A stretch of DNA of 64,000 nucleotides. It comes from Clostridia bacterium. Lineage in GTDB: Bacteria; Bacillota; Clostridia; TANB77; CAG-508. Below the pieces are notes generated by a model. The model saw only the letters and a program-made list of their open reading frames with translations, was not told the origin of the DNA and did not search any database. Of this stretch, positions 31,166 through 39,410 are shown piece after piece. The first letter of the stretch is position 1. Every line of letters starts with the position of its first letter. Position numbers and translations under genes: made by a program. The stretch is from the NCBI GenBank assembly GCA_017510825.1, contig JAFWMA010000005.1, forward strand, positions 1 through 64,000, read 5' to 3'.

Positions 31166-32011
31166 ATGAAATTTATATATGCATGTGATATTCACGGAGA
31201 TAAAAATAAATATGATAAATTGTTGGAGATAGCAATTAATGAAAAAATAAACTATATGGTATGGGGTGGTGACCTATTACCTAAAAAACTTGGACCTAGA
31301 AAGGTAATACAAAAAGAATTTGTTGAGGGTGAGTATATAGATAATTATTTTAAAAGGCTGAAAGAAAACTGTATTACATGTGTTCTAATTCCAGGAAATG
31401 ATGATTTAGATAGATTTGATGCTAAAATAAATGATTTGTGTAGCAAATATAATAATATTATAAATGTTGATAAGACAAAAGTTACTATTGGAGATGTGGA
31501 TTTTATAGGTTTATCTAATGTGTTGGATAATCCATTTAAAAGTAAGAATAGAGTTCTTATGGAAGATGGGTTGGAAATGGAAGAACAACTATCTCAGGAA
31601 ATTTGGATTGAGCATGATACAAGGGTTATTACACCAGAAGAGTGGAGAAAATATAGAGAAACAGATGTAGAAAAAATGAAAGATGTTTTAGATAGATTAC
31701 CTAAAATGGAGAATAATAAAAAAACAGTTTTTGTCTTTCATGATCCACCTTATGGAATAGGATTGGATAATTGCTCTGTTGGGATAAAAGCAGGATCTAA
31801 GGATATGGCAAAATATATTACAGAAAGTGGTGCTTATATGTCACTTCATGGGCATATTCATGAATCTCCTGATGTTAGTGGAGTATGGAGGGCAAAATTG
31901 GGAAATACTGTTTGTATTCAGCCTGGACAAAGTGAACTTGGAGAAAAGTCTTTTACATATGTTATCATTGATACTGATAAGGATACACAGGAAAGATTTA
32001 TAAAAATGTGA
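31166..32011 (+). CDS. Calcineurin-like metallophosphoesterase
   Basis: 281 residues; GGAGG lies nine bases before the ATG. The metal-binding motifs of the superfamily are in order: DIHGD (residues 8-12), GGD (near 35), GNDD (near 82), FHDPP (near 193) and LHGHIHESP near residue 230. No signal peptide is present, so it acts in the cytoplasm. It is larger than a typical YfcE-type phosphodiesterase and carries an insert of about 60 charged residues in the middle. Substrate unknown. Confidence 0.85.
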   Translation: MKFIYACDIHGDKNKYDKLLEIAINEKINYMVWGGDLLPKKLGPRKVIQKEFVEGEYIDNYFKRLKENCITCVLIPGNDDLDRFDAKINDLCSKYNNIINVDKTKVTIGDVDFIGLSNVLDNPFKSKNRVLMEDGLEMEEQLSQEIWIEHDTRVITPEEWRKYRETDVEKMKDVLDRLPKMENNKKTVFVFHDPPYGIGLDNCSVGIKAGSKDMAKYITESGAYMSLHGHIHESPDVSGVWRAKLGNTVCIQPGQSELGEKSFTYVIIDTDKDTQERFIKM

Positions 32012-32134
32012 CACGAGAGGGGACACTTACCTTGTTTTCAAAAGAATTTTTGGTTGTTCAGGAAATGAAGAAATCTAGCATATAACAAATATACCAAAAG
32101 ACAATAAAAAATACAAAGTTACAGTATTTTGTTA

Positions 32135-32961
32135 GTGTAAAATTTATGTAGGCAAAAAATAAAATTTTTGTCTGCATATTTTTTTAATTTAATATTGAAA
32201 AAACATGGTTAATCCGATACAATGTGAATCGCAAAACAACAATAGTAAAGGATAATAACCATGTTTGAAGAAATTATAACAAGTAATGAAATAAAATTCA
32301 ATGATTTAGAGAAAAAAGTTTATAAATTTGTATGTTTTTTTGGATGTTTAATAATAAAATTAATGTTAGAATCATACGACAAGAAAATAATGAAAGCTCG
32401 AGACAGTAACAGATTCATATAGAAAAAGTGAAACAGTAATAGAAGAAACAACAAATACAACCATAAGCTATGAAAAAATAAGAAATATAATAGTAGATGT
32501 TGGAGAAAAAATAACAAAAAAAGAAAAAGAGGAAAGCAAATTATTAGACAAAGGACAATAGATAGCAGGGCTAAAAGAAGTGACCGCATTATTTGAAGAA
32601 GCAGATGGAATATGGATAAATTTACAAGGAAAAGACAGAAAAGAAAAACTAAAAAAAATAAAAAAAAGCAGAAAAAGAAAACAAAGAATTCAATCCAAAA
32701 ATGAAAATAAAAACAGAGCTGAAATTGCATATTATGTATGAAGGATGGAAAAAGGAAGATCCAAGACATAGCTTAGTGGATAAGCAATATATAGCAGGAA
32801 TAATGAAACCAAAAGAAATAGCAAAAATAAAAAGCTTTAGTGAAATATAGTCAAAAGGCTATGTTTATTAAGAGAACCAAAATAAAATAAATAGTTGATA
32901 ACAATGGCATTTGAGGATTAAGAATAAAAAGATAAAAAAATTGCCTACATTTACTTGACAC
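32135..32961 (+). mobile_element. Internally deleted ISLre2-family insertion sequence
   Basis: The ends form imperfect inverted repeats: GTGTAAAATTTATGTAGGCAA at the left and the complement of GTGTCAAGTAAATGTAGGCAA at the right, matching at 17 of 21 positions. The element is about 830 bp, roughly half the usual length for the family, and contains a decayed transposase (next entry). Confidence 0.75.
32261..32850 (+). pseudogene. ISLre2-family transposase remnant
   Basis: From ATG 32261, scattered frames read MFEEIITSNEIKFNDLEKK, then SYEKIRNIIVDVGEKITKK, EVTALFEEADGIWINLQGKD, MYEGWKKEDPRHSLVDKQ and YIAGIMKP. The order and wording match the N-terminal and middle parts of ISLre2 (UPF0236) transposases. 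Stops and frame changes interrupt it (for example the stop after KLLDKGQ), and the C-terminal part is gone, so it cannot encode an active transposase. Confidence 0.78.
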
Positions 32962-32992
32962 ATACTATTAACATAGACTGATGAAAAAACTA

Positions 32993-33021
32993 TTGACAGA
33001 CAAAAAAATAAAATATAAAAT
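32993..33021 (+). promoter_or_regulatory. Promoter for the first prepilin-like surface gene
   Basis: TTGACA, a 17-base spacer, then TAAAAT. It starts about 30 bases beyond the right end of the ISLre2 remnant. Confidence 0.6.
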
Positions 33022-33090
33022 ATAAAATATAGATATCGAAATTACTGAATGAAAAAGATAGAAAGAACAAAAGGAAGGAAAAGTAAAATA

Positions 33091-34392
33091 ATGGAAGAAA
33101 ACAAGGTTCAAAAAACAGCGGAAACCCGCATAACACTACACACACACACCTACACCTACATTTTAAACAATAAAAAAACAAGAGAGAAGTTTAATTTTAG
33201 AAAACAACAATTTAGGCAGGCAGGAATTACATTGGTAGCATTAGTAGTTACGGTAATTGTTCTATTAATTCTAGCCGGAGTAACAATAAGCCTTGCACTA
33301 GGAGGTAATGGAATATTAGATAGAACTCAATATGCATCAAACATGTATGCAAATGCTACAAAAAACGAGATAGCACTATTTGAAAACATAGAACAAATAT
33401 CAGATAAACTAACAGGAACGCTAACTGAATCACAAATAATGGCAATCAACCAAAATACAAATTTGCAAGAAATAAACTATAAACCTGCAGAGATAAATGA
33501 AATAATAACAATACCAGGAGAAAATAATGGAGGGATAGCAGACCAAGAATTTAGCCAAGCAAATTTAGGAACACAAAGTTTGAAATGGTATGTATTAAGT
33601 GCAGATGAGAATGGAGTAAATTTAGTAAGTGAGCCAACCAGTAAAGCTATACAATTTTGTGATGCAGGAGGATATGACAACTGCTTATACTATTTAAAAC
33701 AAATAGTGAAAAAATTATTTATTAATGAAAATAAATTTGGAATTACACCAGATAGAGTACATGCATTAAATTTAAGCGACATAAAAAAAGCAACAGAGGG
33801 AAAAAATGGACAAAACTATAATTGGGATGAAACTTTTATAAAAAATGCATCTTACTATGGAAGTGGAACAAATACATACAACGAAGGAAAAATAGGGAAA
33901 AAGACCTATACAACTGTAAATTTAAAGTATCCTAAAATATATGGAACAAGTGAAGAAGATATACTGATAGATAATTCAATGTATGATGAAGATGTACCTG
34001 AAGATTATAAACCGATAAAAGATGATTTGGCTGGTAGTACTTCACCAACAGCAAGTAAACAAACCGTAAACTATACATATTTGAGCTATCATAATGCAAG
34101 AGATGCTATGATAAATAATTTAGGCATATTTGGAAGCAGTGATATTGGAAAAGAATTATTTAAAGAAAATGGCAAAAATTATTATCTAGCTTCGCGCTCT
34201 ATTTATTCAGACTCATCAAACAGAACAAACTTTTTTCTTAACAATGTGAGTTCTGGATGTTTAAGTAATTATCATGCACTTTGCCTTGGCCAAGGTGGAA
34301 ACAATAGAATTACTTGTTATCTTCGATGTGTTGTTTCTATATCAGGTGCAAGAATTAACATTTCAAATGATGGAACAGTAACTTTAAAATAA
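33091..34392 (+). CDS. Prepilin-like surface protein with variable-type C-terminal domain
   Basis: 433 residues from ATG 33091 (MEENKVQ), chosen because AAGGAAGG precedes it and paralogues begin the same way. After about 45 residues comes QAGITLVALVVTVIVLLILAG, a type IV prepilin-like cleavage and membrane segment, although the usual Glu at +5 is absent. It is followed by NGILDRTQYASNMYANATK. The C-terminal 60 residues contain YYLASRSIYSDSS, CLGQGGNNRITCYLRCVV, a pattern of conserved framework with variable aromatic/Ser/Cys positions seen in DUF6273-type or C-type-lectin-like domains. No pilus assembly genes are nearby. Probably exported and surface-exposed; function unknown. Confidence 0.78.
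   Translation: MEENKVQKTAETRITLHTHTYTYILNNKKTREKFNFRKQQFRQAGITLVALVVTVIVLLILAGVTISLALGGNGILDRTQYASNMYANATKNEIALFENIEQISDKLTGTLTESQIMAINQNTNLQEINYKPAEINEIITIPGENNGGIADQEFSQANLGTQSLKWYVLSADENGVNLVSEPTSKAIQFCDAGGYDNCLYYLKQIVKKLFINENKFGITPDRVHALNLSDIKKATEGKNGQNYNWDETFIKNASYYGSGTNTYNEGKIGKKTYTTVNLKYPKIYGTSEEDILIDNSMYDEDVPEDYKPIKDDLAGSTSPTASKQTVNYTYLSYHNARDAMINNLGIFGSSDIGKELFKENGKNYYLASRSIYSDSSNRTNFFLNNVSSGCLSNYHALCLGQGGNNRITCYLRCVVSISGARINISNDGTVTLK
34231..34350 (+). other. Candidate variable region of the first prepilin-like protein
   Basis: By hand count, A makes up 27 of 110 bases at 34231-34340, clearly below the surrounding gene, and the segment encodes the framework-plus-variable C-terminus. 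It may be a DGR-type variable region, but the signal is weaker than at 38981-39121. Confidence 0.35.
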
Positions 34393-34394
34393 AA

Positions 34395-34625
34395 ATGGAG
34401 AAAAAGAAGGAAATACATCAAAAGCAACACAAAATAATAACAGAATTAATCCGTAAATATGGCATAAGTCAATCAGTAATACATAAGTGGTGCAACTTAT
34501 ATGGAGAGATAAAAGCCGATACTGGTGAAATTGCAACTAATGCAGAAATATTTATAGCTACTGAAAAAGCGAATTATATTACAACAAATAATTTTAAATG
34601 GCTCTTAGCATATCCTAATAATTAG
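34395..34625 (+). pseudogene. IS3-type transposase OrfA remnant
   Basis: The frame encodes HKIITELIRKYGISQSVIHKWCNLYGEIK, a helix-turn-helix segment typical of the IS3-family OrfA. It aligns in DNA and protein with the remnant at 50951-51215. The stretch after about residue 45 no longer resembles a transposase and there is no OrfB. It begins 3 bases after the stop of the preceding prepilin-like gene. Confidence 0.7.
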
Positions 34626-34714
34626 AATACAAATTTAAAAACAATTGCATATTTGATTGATATAAGTTTAACTAAATAACTGATACGGCTTAACAAGTTA
34701 GGAGAATGGAACAA

Positions 34715-35986
34715 ATGAAAGAAATAAAAAACATTAAGTTAGGTTTATTAGAAAATATAAAGAAGAATAAAGGCTATTGCAAAGATACAGGAATCACCTT
34801 AGTGGCGCTCGTTATAACAATCATAGTTTTGCTAATACTAGCAGGAGTAACATTGAATTTATTACTAGGCGAAAATGGACTATTAAACAAAGCTGGAAAA
34901 GCCAGTGACATGCAAGTAGCAGCAAATGAAAAAGAAGCATTACAAATGGTACTAGCAGAATTAGAAATAGCAAAAAGCAAAAAAGAAATAGAGGAAATAA
35001 CAGCATATATACTAGAAAGGAAGCTAAAACAAAATGGCTATAATGTAAGTGTAAATTCAGATGGAGAAGTATATCTAGTAACATTTTTAGATAGCAAAAA
35101 CATATATGTAGTAGATAGAATAGGAAATGTAGGACAAGCAGAAAGATACAATATAAATTATAATTTAAATGGAGGAAGCAATCCACCAGAACAACCACAA
35201 ACATATCAAAGAGGAGAGACAGTAGGACTACTATACCCAACAAAAGAAGGAGAAGCTTTTGAAGGATGGTATGAGACAAGTGACTTTAGCGGAGAAAAAA
35301 TAACAGAAATAAGAAACAGACGAGAAGATATAACAGTATATGCAAACTGGATAGAAGAAACAGAACAAGACTACTTTAAATGGAGTACAGATGGAACAAC
35401 AATAACGGGACTAAATGGAAACACAAAAACAGAAATAGTAATACCAAAAAAACATACACTAGCAGACGGAACAACAGTAGATGTCACCACCATAGGCGCA
35501 AACGCCTTCAACGGACATTCAGAAATAGCAAATCTAAAAATGCAAAAAATAACAATAATACAAGGATATGCATTTAGGAATTGCACAGGCTTAGAAAACA
35601 TACAAATACCAAAAAGCATAACATCAGCATGGACTACCTCAGGTTATGGACCATTTAGTGGATGTACAAATTTAAAAAATGTAACATTCGAAGAAGGAAC
35701 AGAAAAAGTACCAGACAACATATTTAAGACCTGCCCAGGGTCACTAGAAGTAACTTTACCAAGTAGTGTAACAATAATAGGATCATATGCATTTCAAAGT
35801 AGTGGCATTACAAAAATAACAATCCCGACCAGCCTAAAAACAATAAACGCTAATGCGTTTGGAAATTGTTCATCTTTGGCAACAGTAAACTACAGAGGGG
35901 ATGCAACGGCATGGTCAAAAATATCAATAGCAGGAGGCAATGACCCAATAAAAAACATTCCTCCAATATATAATTATATTGACTAA
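34715..35986 (+). CDS. Prepilin-like surface protein with InlB-B repeat and BspA-type leucine-rich repeats
   Basis: About 423 residues from ATG 34715, ten bases after AGGAG; the ATG at 34706 is too close to that site. Residues about 24-47 are the prepilin-like segment TGITLVALVITIIVLLILAG. A charged helical stretch follows, then an InlB-B/Listeria-Bacteroides repeat (YNINYNLNGGSNPPEQPQTY, EGWYETSDFSGEKIT) and a BspA-type LRR_5 array (IGANAF, YAFRNCTGLENIQIPKSIT, SYAFQSSGITKITIPTSL, NAFGNCSSLATVNYRG). Such repeats mediate protein binding on the surface of gut bacteria. It is the second of three prepilin-like genes in the same orientation. Confidence 0.85.
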   Translation: MKEIKNIKLGLLENIKKNKGYCKDTGITLVALVITIIVLLILAGVTLNLLLGENGLLNKAGKASDMQVAANEKEALQMVLAELEIAKSKKEIEEITAYILERKLKQNGYNVSVNSDGEVYLVTFLDSKNIYVVDRIGNVGQAERYNINYNLNGGSNPPEQPQTYQRGETVGLLYPTKEGEAFEGWYETSDFSGEKITEIRNRREDITVYANWIEETEQDYFKWSTDGTTITGLNGNTKTEIVIPKKHTLADGTTVDVTTIGANAFNGHSEIANLKMQKITIIQGYAFRNCTGLENIQIPKSITSAWTTSGYGPFSGCTNLKNVTFEEGTEKVPDNIFKTCPGSLEVTLPSSVTIIGSYAFQSSGITKITIPTSLKTINANAFGNCSSLATVNYRGDATAWSKISIAGGNDPIKNIPPIYNYID

Positions 35987-36067
35987 AAATAGTATTAACA
36001 TATTAGGACTAAATTAATAAAATAGATATAGAAATTTCACATCAGGAAAAAAGAAAAGAGGAAAATG

Positions 36068-38065
36068 ATGGAAAAAGAAACAATTGTGGAGATGAGCAGT
36101 ACTTACCAGAAAAAACAAGAACGAACTGGAACCAATGCAAGGGGGAGCAACGTTCACCATCAAAACATAAAACAGGCTGGAATAACCCTAGTGGCACTAG
36201 TAGTTACAATAATTGCAATGCTAATTTTAGCTGGTGTAACAATAAGTTTGGCACTAGGAAACAATGGAATATTATCCAGAACAATTGATGCAAGTTTAAG
36301 AACTAAAGAATCTCAAGAAAAAGAAATAATACATATGGCAGCGCTTGCAGCAATAAGTAAAAATAAAGAAATAAAATTAACAGCAACAGAATTACAAGAA
36401 GAACTAAATGAAGAAGAAGCAGTAGTGTATGATTTAGACACAGAATTAAAAGTAAAAATGAAATCTAATAGAATATATACAGTAGATTTAGACGGAAACA
36501 TAAAAGACATGTCACAAAAAAATGAAAACATGAAAAAAACATTGACAACACAATTAGCTGATTCAACTTATGGAACAGAAGAAAATCAATATCAAATTAC
36601 ATGCATAGAAGACTTAGTGGATTTTTCATACAAAGTAAATGGAATAGTAGCAAAAGAAGACGGAAGCTTAGAATATACAAGCGATAGAAACAGTTTTGCA
36701 AGCAAGTACGTAGTATTGATTAATAATCTTGATTTTAAATCAGCAGAATCATATGAGAATTTTGAAAGAACAGACTATGGAGATATCAATGGAAATGGTG
36801 AAGTGGAAATACTATTAAAAGAATTAACTACCGGAAAAGGATGGATTCCAATAGGAGGATATGGACAAAATGGAGCCGGAGCTTTTTCAGGTACTTTTAA
36901 TGGAAATAATAAAATTATATCAGAATTATATATAAAAAATAGTGATTACACAAGCAATATTGGACTTTTTGGAACTGCTTCAAATACAGCTACAACCATA
37001 GAAAAACTCGGAGTAAGAGGAAACATATATTGCAATTCACAATTAGCCGCTGGCATTATATGTGGAAGTTCATATGGAACTAAAAGAATTAATGATTGCT
37101 TTTTTGAAGGAATTATTGAGAATCAATCAGGCACTACAGGTGGAATTATTGCTCATCCTAGCAGACCTTGTATAATTAATAATTGCTATACCAAAGGGAA
37201 AATAGAAGGAAAAACCGTTGGAGGCATAATCGGAAGTGGAGATAATTCAGGAGCACTTTTACTTACAATAGATAATTGTTATAATGAGGCTGAAATTATA
37301 GGAACTTCCGCAGTAGGTGGAATTATAGGAAATGGACTTAGTAATGCAGAAATAAATAATTGCTATAATAAAGGAACAATAACAGGTGTTAGCCAAATAG
37401 GTGGAATAGCTGGACAAAATGGGAAAAAAATAGAAAATTGTTACAATACTGGTAATATTTTTGCAAACAATGATATAGGCGGAATAATAGGGAAATGCAT
37501 AGGAGGACAAAAAATAGCAAAATGTTATAATTTAGGAAATATAACGGCAAGCGGAAGCAAAATAGGAGGAATTGTAGGTTATAATCATACCAATGCTAAT
37601 AATGTTATAGAAAAATGTTTTAATAAAGGTGATATAACAGGAGTGAGCTATATTGGTGGAGTAGCAGGTTGGATAGGACAAACAGGAGCAGCTAATTCAA
37701 TATTTAATTGTTATAACACAGGAAAAGTAACAGGAAATGCTATTGCTGGGGTAGTGTATGGAAATAATGACAAAGTAATGGTAGTTTCGTGCTACAACAT
37801 TGGTGAACTAGAGGGAAAAACAAAATATGGAGTTACTTATAAAGGAAATGTAGAAAACTGCTACTATTTAACAAATAGAGGCAATTCAAATGAAAAAGCA
37901 ATGGAAGTGACAAGTGAAGAATTAATGAGCTATGCTCCAATACTTGATAAAGCTTTTGAAATTGATAATGAAAACAATACAATAACAATTGATGAAGAAA
38001 CAAAACAAGGAGTGTGGACAAGTGGAGAAGAAGAAAAATATCCACAAATTATAATGAATAACTAA
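36068..38065 (+). CDS. Prepilin-like surface protein with GLUG repeats
   Basis: 665 residues from ATG 36068 (AAAGAGG upstream; the ATG three bases earlier is also possible). Residues about 36-60 are the prepilin-like QAGITLVALVVTIIAMLILAG. From about residue 240 to 600 there are about ten tandem units of the GLUG type (IGGIIG...NCYNKGTITG, SQIGGIAGQNGKKIENCYN, SYIGGVAGWIG), which fold as a right-handed beta-helix-like stack in bacterial adhesins and IgA-protease-like surface proteins. The C-terminus ends GVWTSGEEEKYPQIIMNN, typical of GLUG proteins. A surface adhesin role is an inference. Confidence 0.85.
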   Translation: MEKETIVEMSSTYQKKQERTGTNARGSNVHHQNIKQAGITLVALVVTIIAMLILAGVTISLALGNNGILSRTIDASLRTKESQEKEIIHMAALAAISKNKEIKLTATELQEELNEEEAVVYDLDTELKVKMKSNRIYTVDLDGNIKDMSQKNENMKKTLTTQLADSTYGTEENQYQITCIEDLVDFSYKVNGIVAKEDGSLEYTSDRNSFASKYVVLINNLDFKSAESYENFERTDYGDINGNGEVEILLKELTTGKGWIPIGGYGQNGAGAFSGTFNGNNKIISELYIKNSDYTSNIGLFGTASNTATTIEKLGVRGNIYCNSQLAAGIICGSSYGTKRINDCFFEGIIENQSGTTGGIIAHPSRPCIINNCYTKGKIEGKTVGGIIGSGDNSGALLLTIDNCYNEAEIIGTSAVGGIIGNGLSNAEINNCYNKGTITGVSQIGGIAGQNGKKIENCYNTGNIFANNDIGGIIGKCIGGQKIAKCYNLGNITASGSKIGGIVGYNHTNANNVIEKCFNKGDITGVSYIGGVAGWIGQTGAANSIFNCYNTGKVTGNAIAGVVYGNNDKVMVVSCYNIGELEGKTKYGVTYKGNVENCYYLTNRGNSNEKAMEVTSEELMSYAPILDKAFEIDNENNTITIDEETKQGVWTSGEEEKYPQIIMNN

Positions 38066-38152
38066 AACACAACAGATATAATTAATTATCAGCAGTCAAT
38101 GTAATAGTAACTTTATATATAACGAGAAGACAAGCAAAAAGGGAAAAAATTG

Positions 38153-38650
38153 GTGCGCCAGTTAAGTGATTAATGTACAGCAGGTGTAAATCCTGTCTAG
38201 TAAGGTCTATCCAACCGCTATTATCGAGATTTTGGAGCCAAAGTCGTGAGATTAGGTTTAAGCGTAAATCAGAGAGTGTTCGAGTCTTAATGCGAAAGCG
38301 TGAAACTATTGAGCCTCGTTAATCTATTAAATAGAAGCTGATACCTTCCATTTGGCAGCAAGCAATAACACACGGACTAGCATAATAACCGATTGAGAAA
38401 ACAAATATTTACACGAAGAAAACTTAAAGAAAAACACGGCAGAGTTAATAGACAGAATGAAATGTTTGAGCTATATATTAAGATAAAATGTAAAGGAGCA
38501 GCATACCTGATAAGGTATGCTGACGACTTTGTGTGTTGTTTTGAAAAAGAAGAAGATGCAATAATTTTTTATGAAGAACTAAAAGATAGATTAAAGAAAT
38601 TTGACCTAGAGCTAGCAGAAGGCAAAAGCAGAATAATACCATTTGGAAAT
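38153..38650 (+). mobile_element. Truncated group II intron (5' ribozyme part plus reverse-transcriptase fragment)
   Basis: GTGCGCC at 38153 is the conserved 5' end of bacterial group II introns. The following 240 bases are structured and richer in G/C than their surroundings (GTAAATCCTGTCTAGTAAGG, AATGCGAAAGCGTGAAACTA), as expected for domain I. The intron-encoded protein is then reduced to a piece around the YADD catalytic motif. The 3' half of the ribozyme (domains V/VI) is not seen, so the intron is dead. Confidence 0.7.
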
Positions 38651-39121
38651 AATAATAGCAATCAAACATGGAATAATGGCGGAGAAAATGCTTCAACCAC
38701 ATCAAACATATATGGAGTATATGATATGAGCGGAGGACTATGGGAAAGAACACTAGCATTCATTGCAAATGGAACAACTAATTTAAATAGATATGGAGCA
38801 AGTATAGCATATAGTAATGTAACAATGAAAACAGTAGGAACAAAATATACAACACCATATTCAAAAGGCACTTCAGATTTACAGCAAAACAACTGGGAAG
38901 CAAATGCAAAAATATATGGAGATGGAGCTTGCGAAACATCAACAGCAGGCACAGGTTCAAATTCATTTAATAAAGACTATTCGCTCTTCCCGGCCACTAG
39001 CGATCCCCTCTTCGAACGTGGAGGTCGTTCTGTGAATGGAGACTCAGCTGGTGTGTTTGCTTTCAGCTACAATAGTGGGAGGAGCCATTATGGCGTTGGT
39101 TTCCGCACGGTGTTGACTTAA
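38393..39121 (+). pseudogene. Chimeric ORF: group II intron RT fragment fused to a surface-protein C-terminus
   Basis: 242 codons from a TTG. The first about 85 read AYLIRYADDFVCCFEKEEDA, RLKKFDLELAEGKSRIIPFG, matching the YxDD region of group II intron reverse transcriptases; motifs before YADD are missing. Directly after PFG the frame changes character: TWNNGGENASTTSNIYGVYD, MSGGLWERTLAF, and a C-terminus with FERGGRSVNGDSAGVFAF and GVGFRTVL. That second part resembles the FGE-sulfatase/C-type-lectin fold used by DGR target proteins, and it lacks its own N-terminus and signal. The junction is probably a deletion that fused an intron to a former prepilin-like gene. No ribosome binding site is evident. 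Confidence 0.6.
38981..39121 (+). other. A-depleted, GC-rich segment: candidate DGR variable region
   Basis: By hand count, 38981-39120 has 75 G+C and 23 A in 140 bases, while the preceding 140 bases (38841-38980) have 49 G+C and 62 A. The segment encodes the last 46 residues, with framework residues RGG, AGVFAF, G and GFR separated by mixed residues. Adenine-directed mutagenesis in DGRs would produce exactly such A loss at the 3' end of a target gene. Confidence 0.5.
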
Positions 39122-39276
39122 GTCTGCCCACTTTAGTTTTTGGTACCTACCGAGTAGCTTAACATAACTTTTTTAGGTGATACTTACTTTTTGAATTAAC
39201 ATAATTAAAAATGCCAATATATACAAAAAAGTTTATTTCTTTATTTCACATGAAGGCGTTTTTAAAGGAATTTACA

Positions 39277-39305
39277 TTGACAAAAATGTGAAAAAATGGT
39301 ATGAT
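39277..39305 (+). promoter_or_regulatory. Strong sigma-A-type promoter for the ABC transporter gene
   Basis: TTGACA, a 17-base spacer and TATGAT; the start codon follows about 105 bases later, leaving a moderate 5' leader in which I see no riboswitch. Confidence 0.75.
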
Positions 39306-39410
39306 AAAATAGTGTTATTATATGATTAAATGGGTTTATTATAAGTTATAATTCTTGTTTAATTAAATTAACTTGTGACTGGGAACTAAGCGAGAAAGGA
39401 ATTAGTCTTT

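Noticed and set aside
32320..32769. 149-codon minus-strand ORF rich in Phe/Leu
   Set aside because: Antisense reading of the decayed ISLre2 transposase; composition reflects A-rich coding DNA on the other strand.
38393..38650. The RT fragment as the reverse transcriptase of an active DGR
   Set aside because: The wording around YADD fits group II intron proteins, all motifs before YADD are missing, and intron RNA sequence lies directly upstream.
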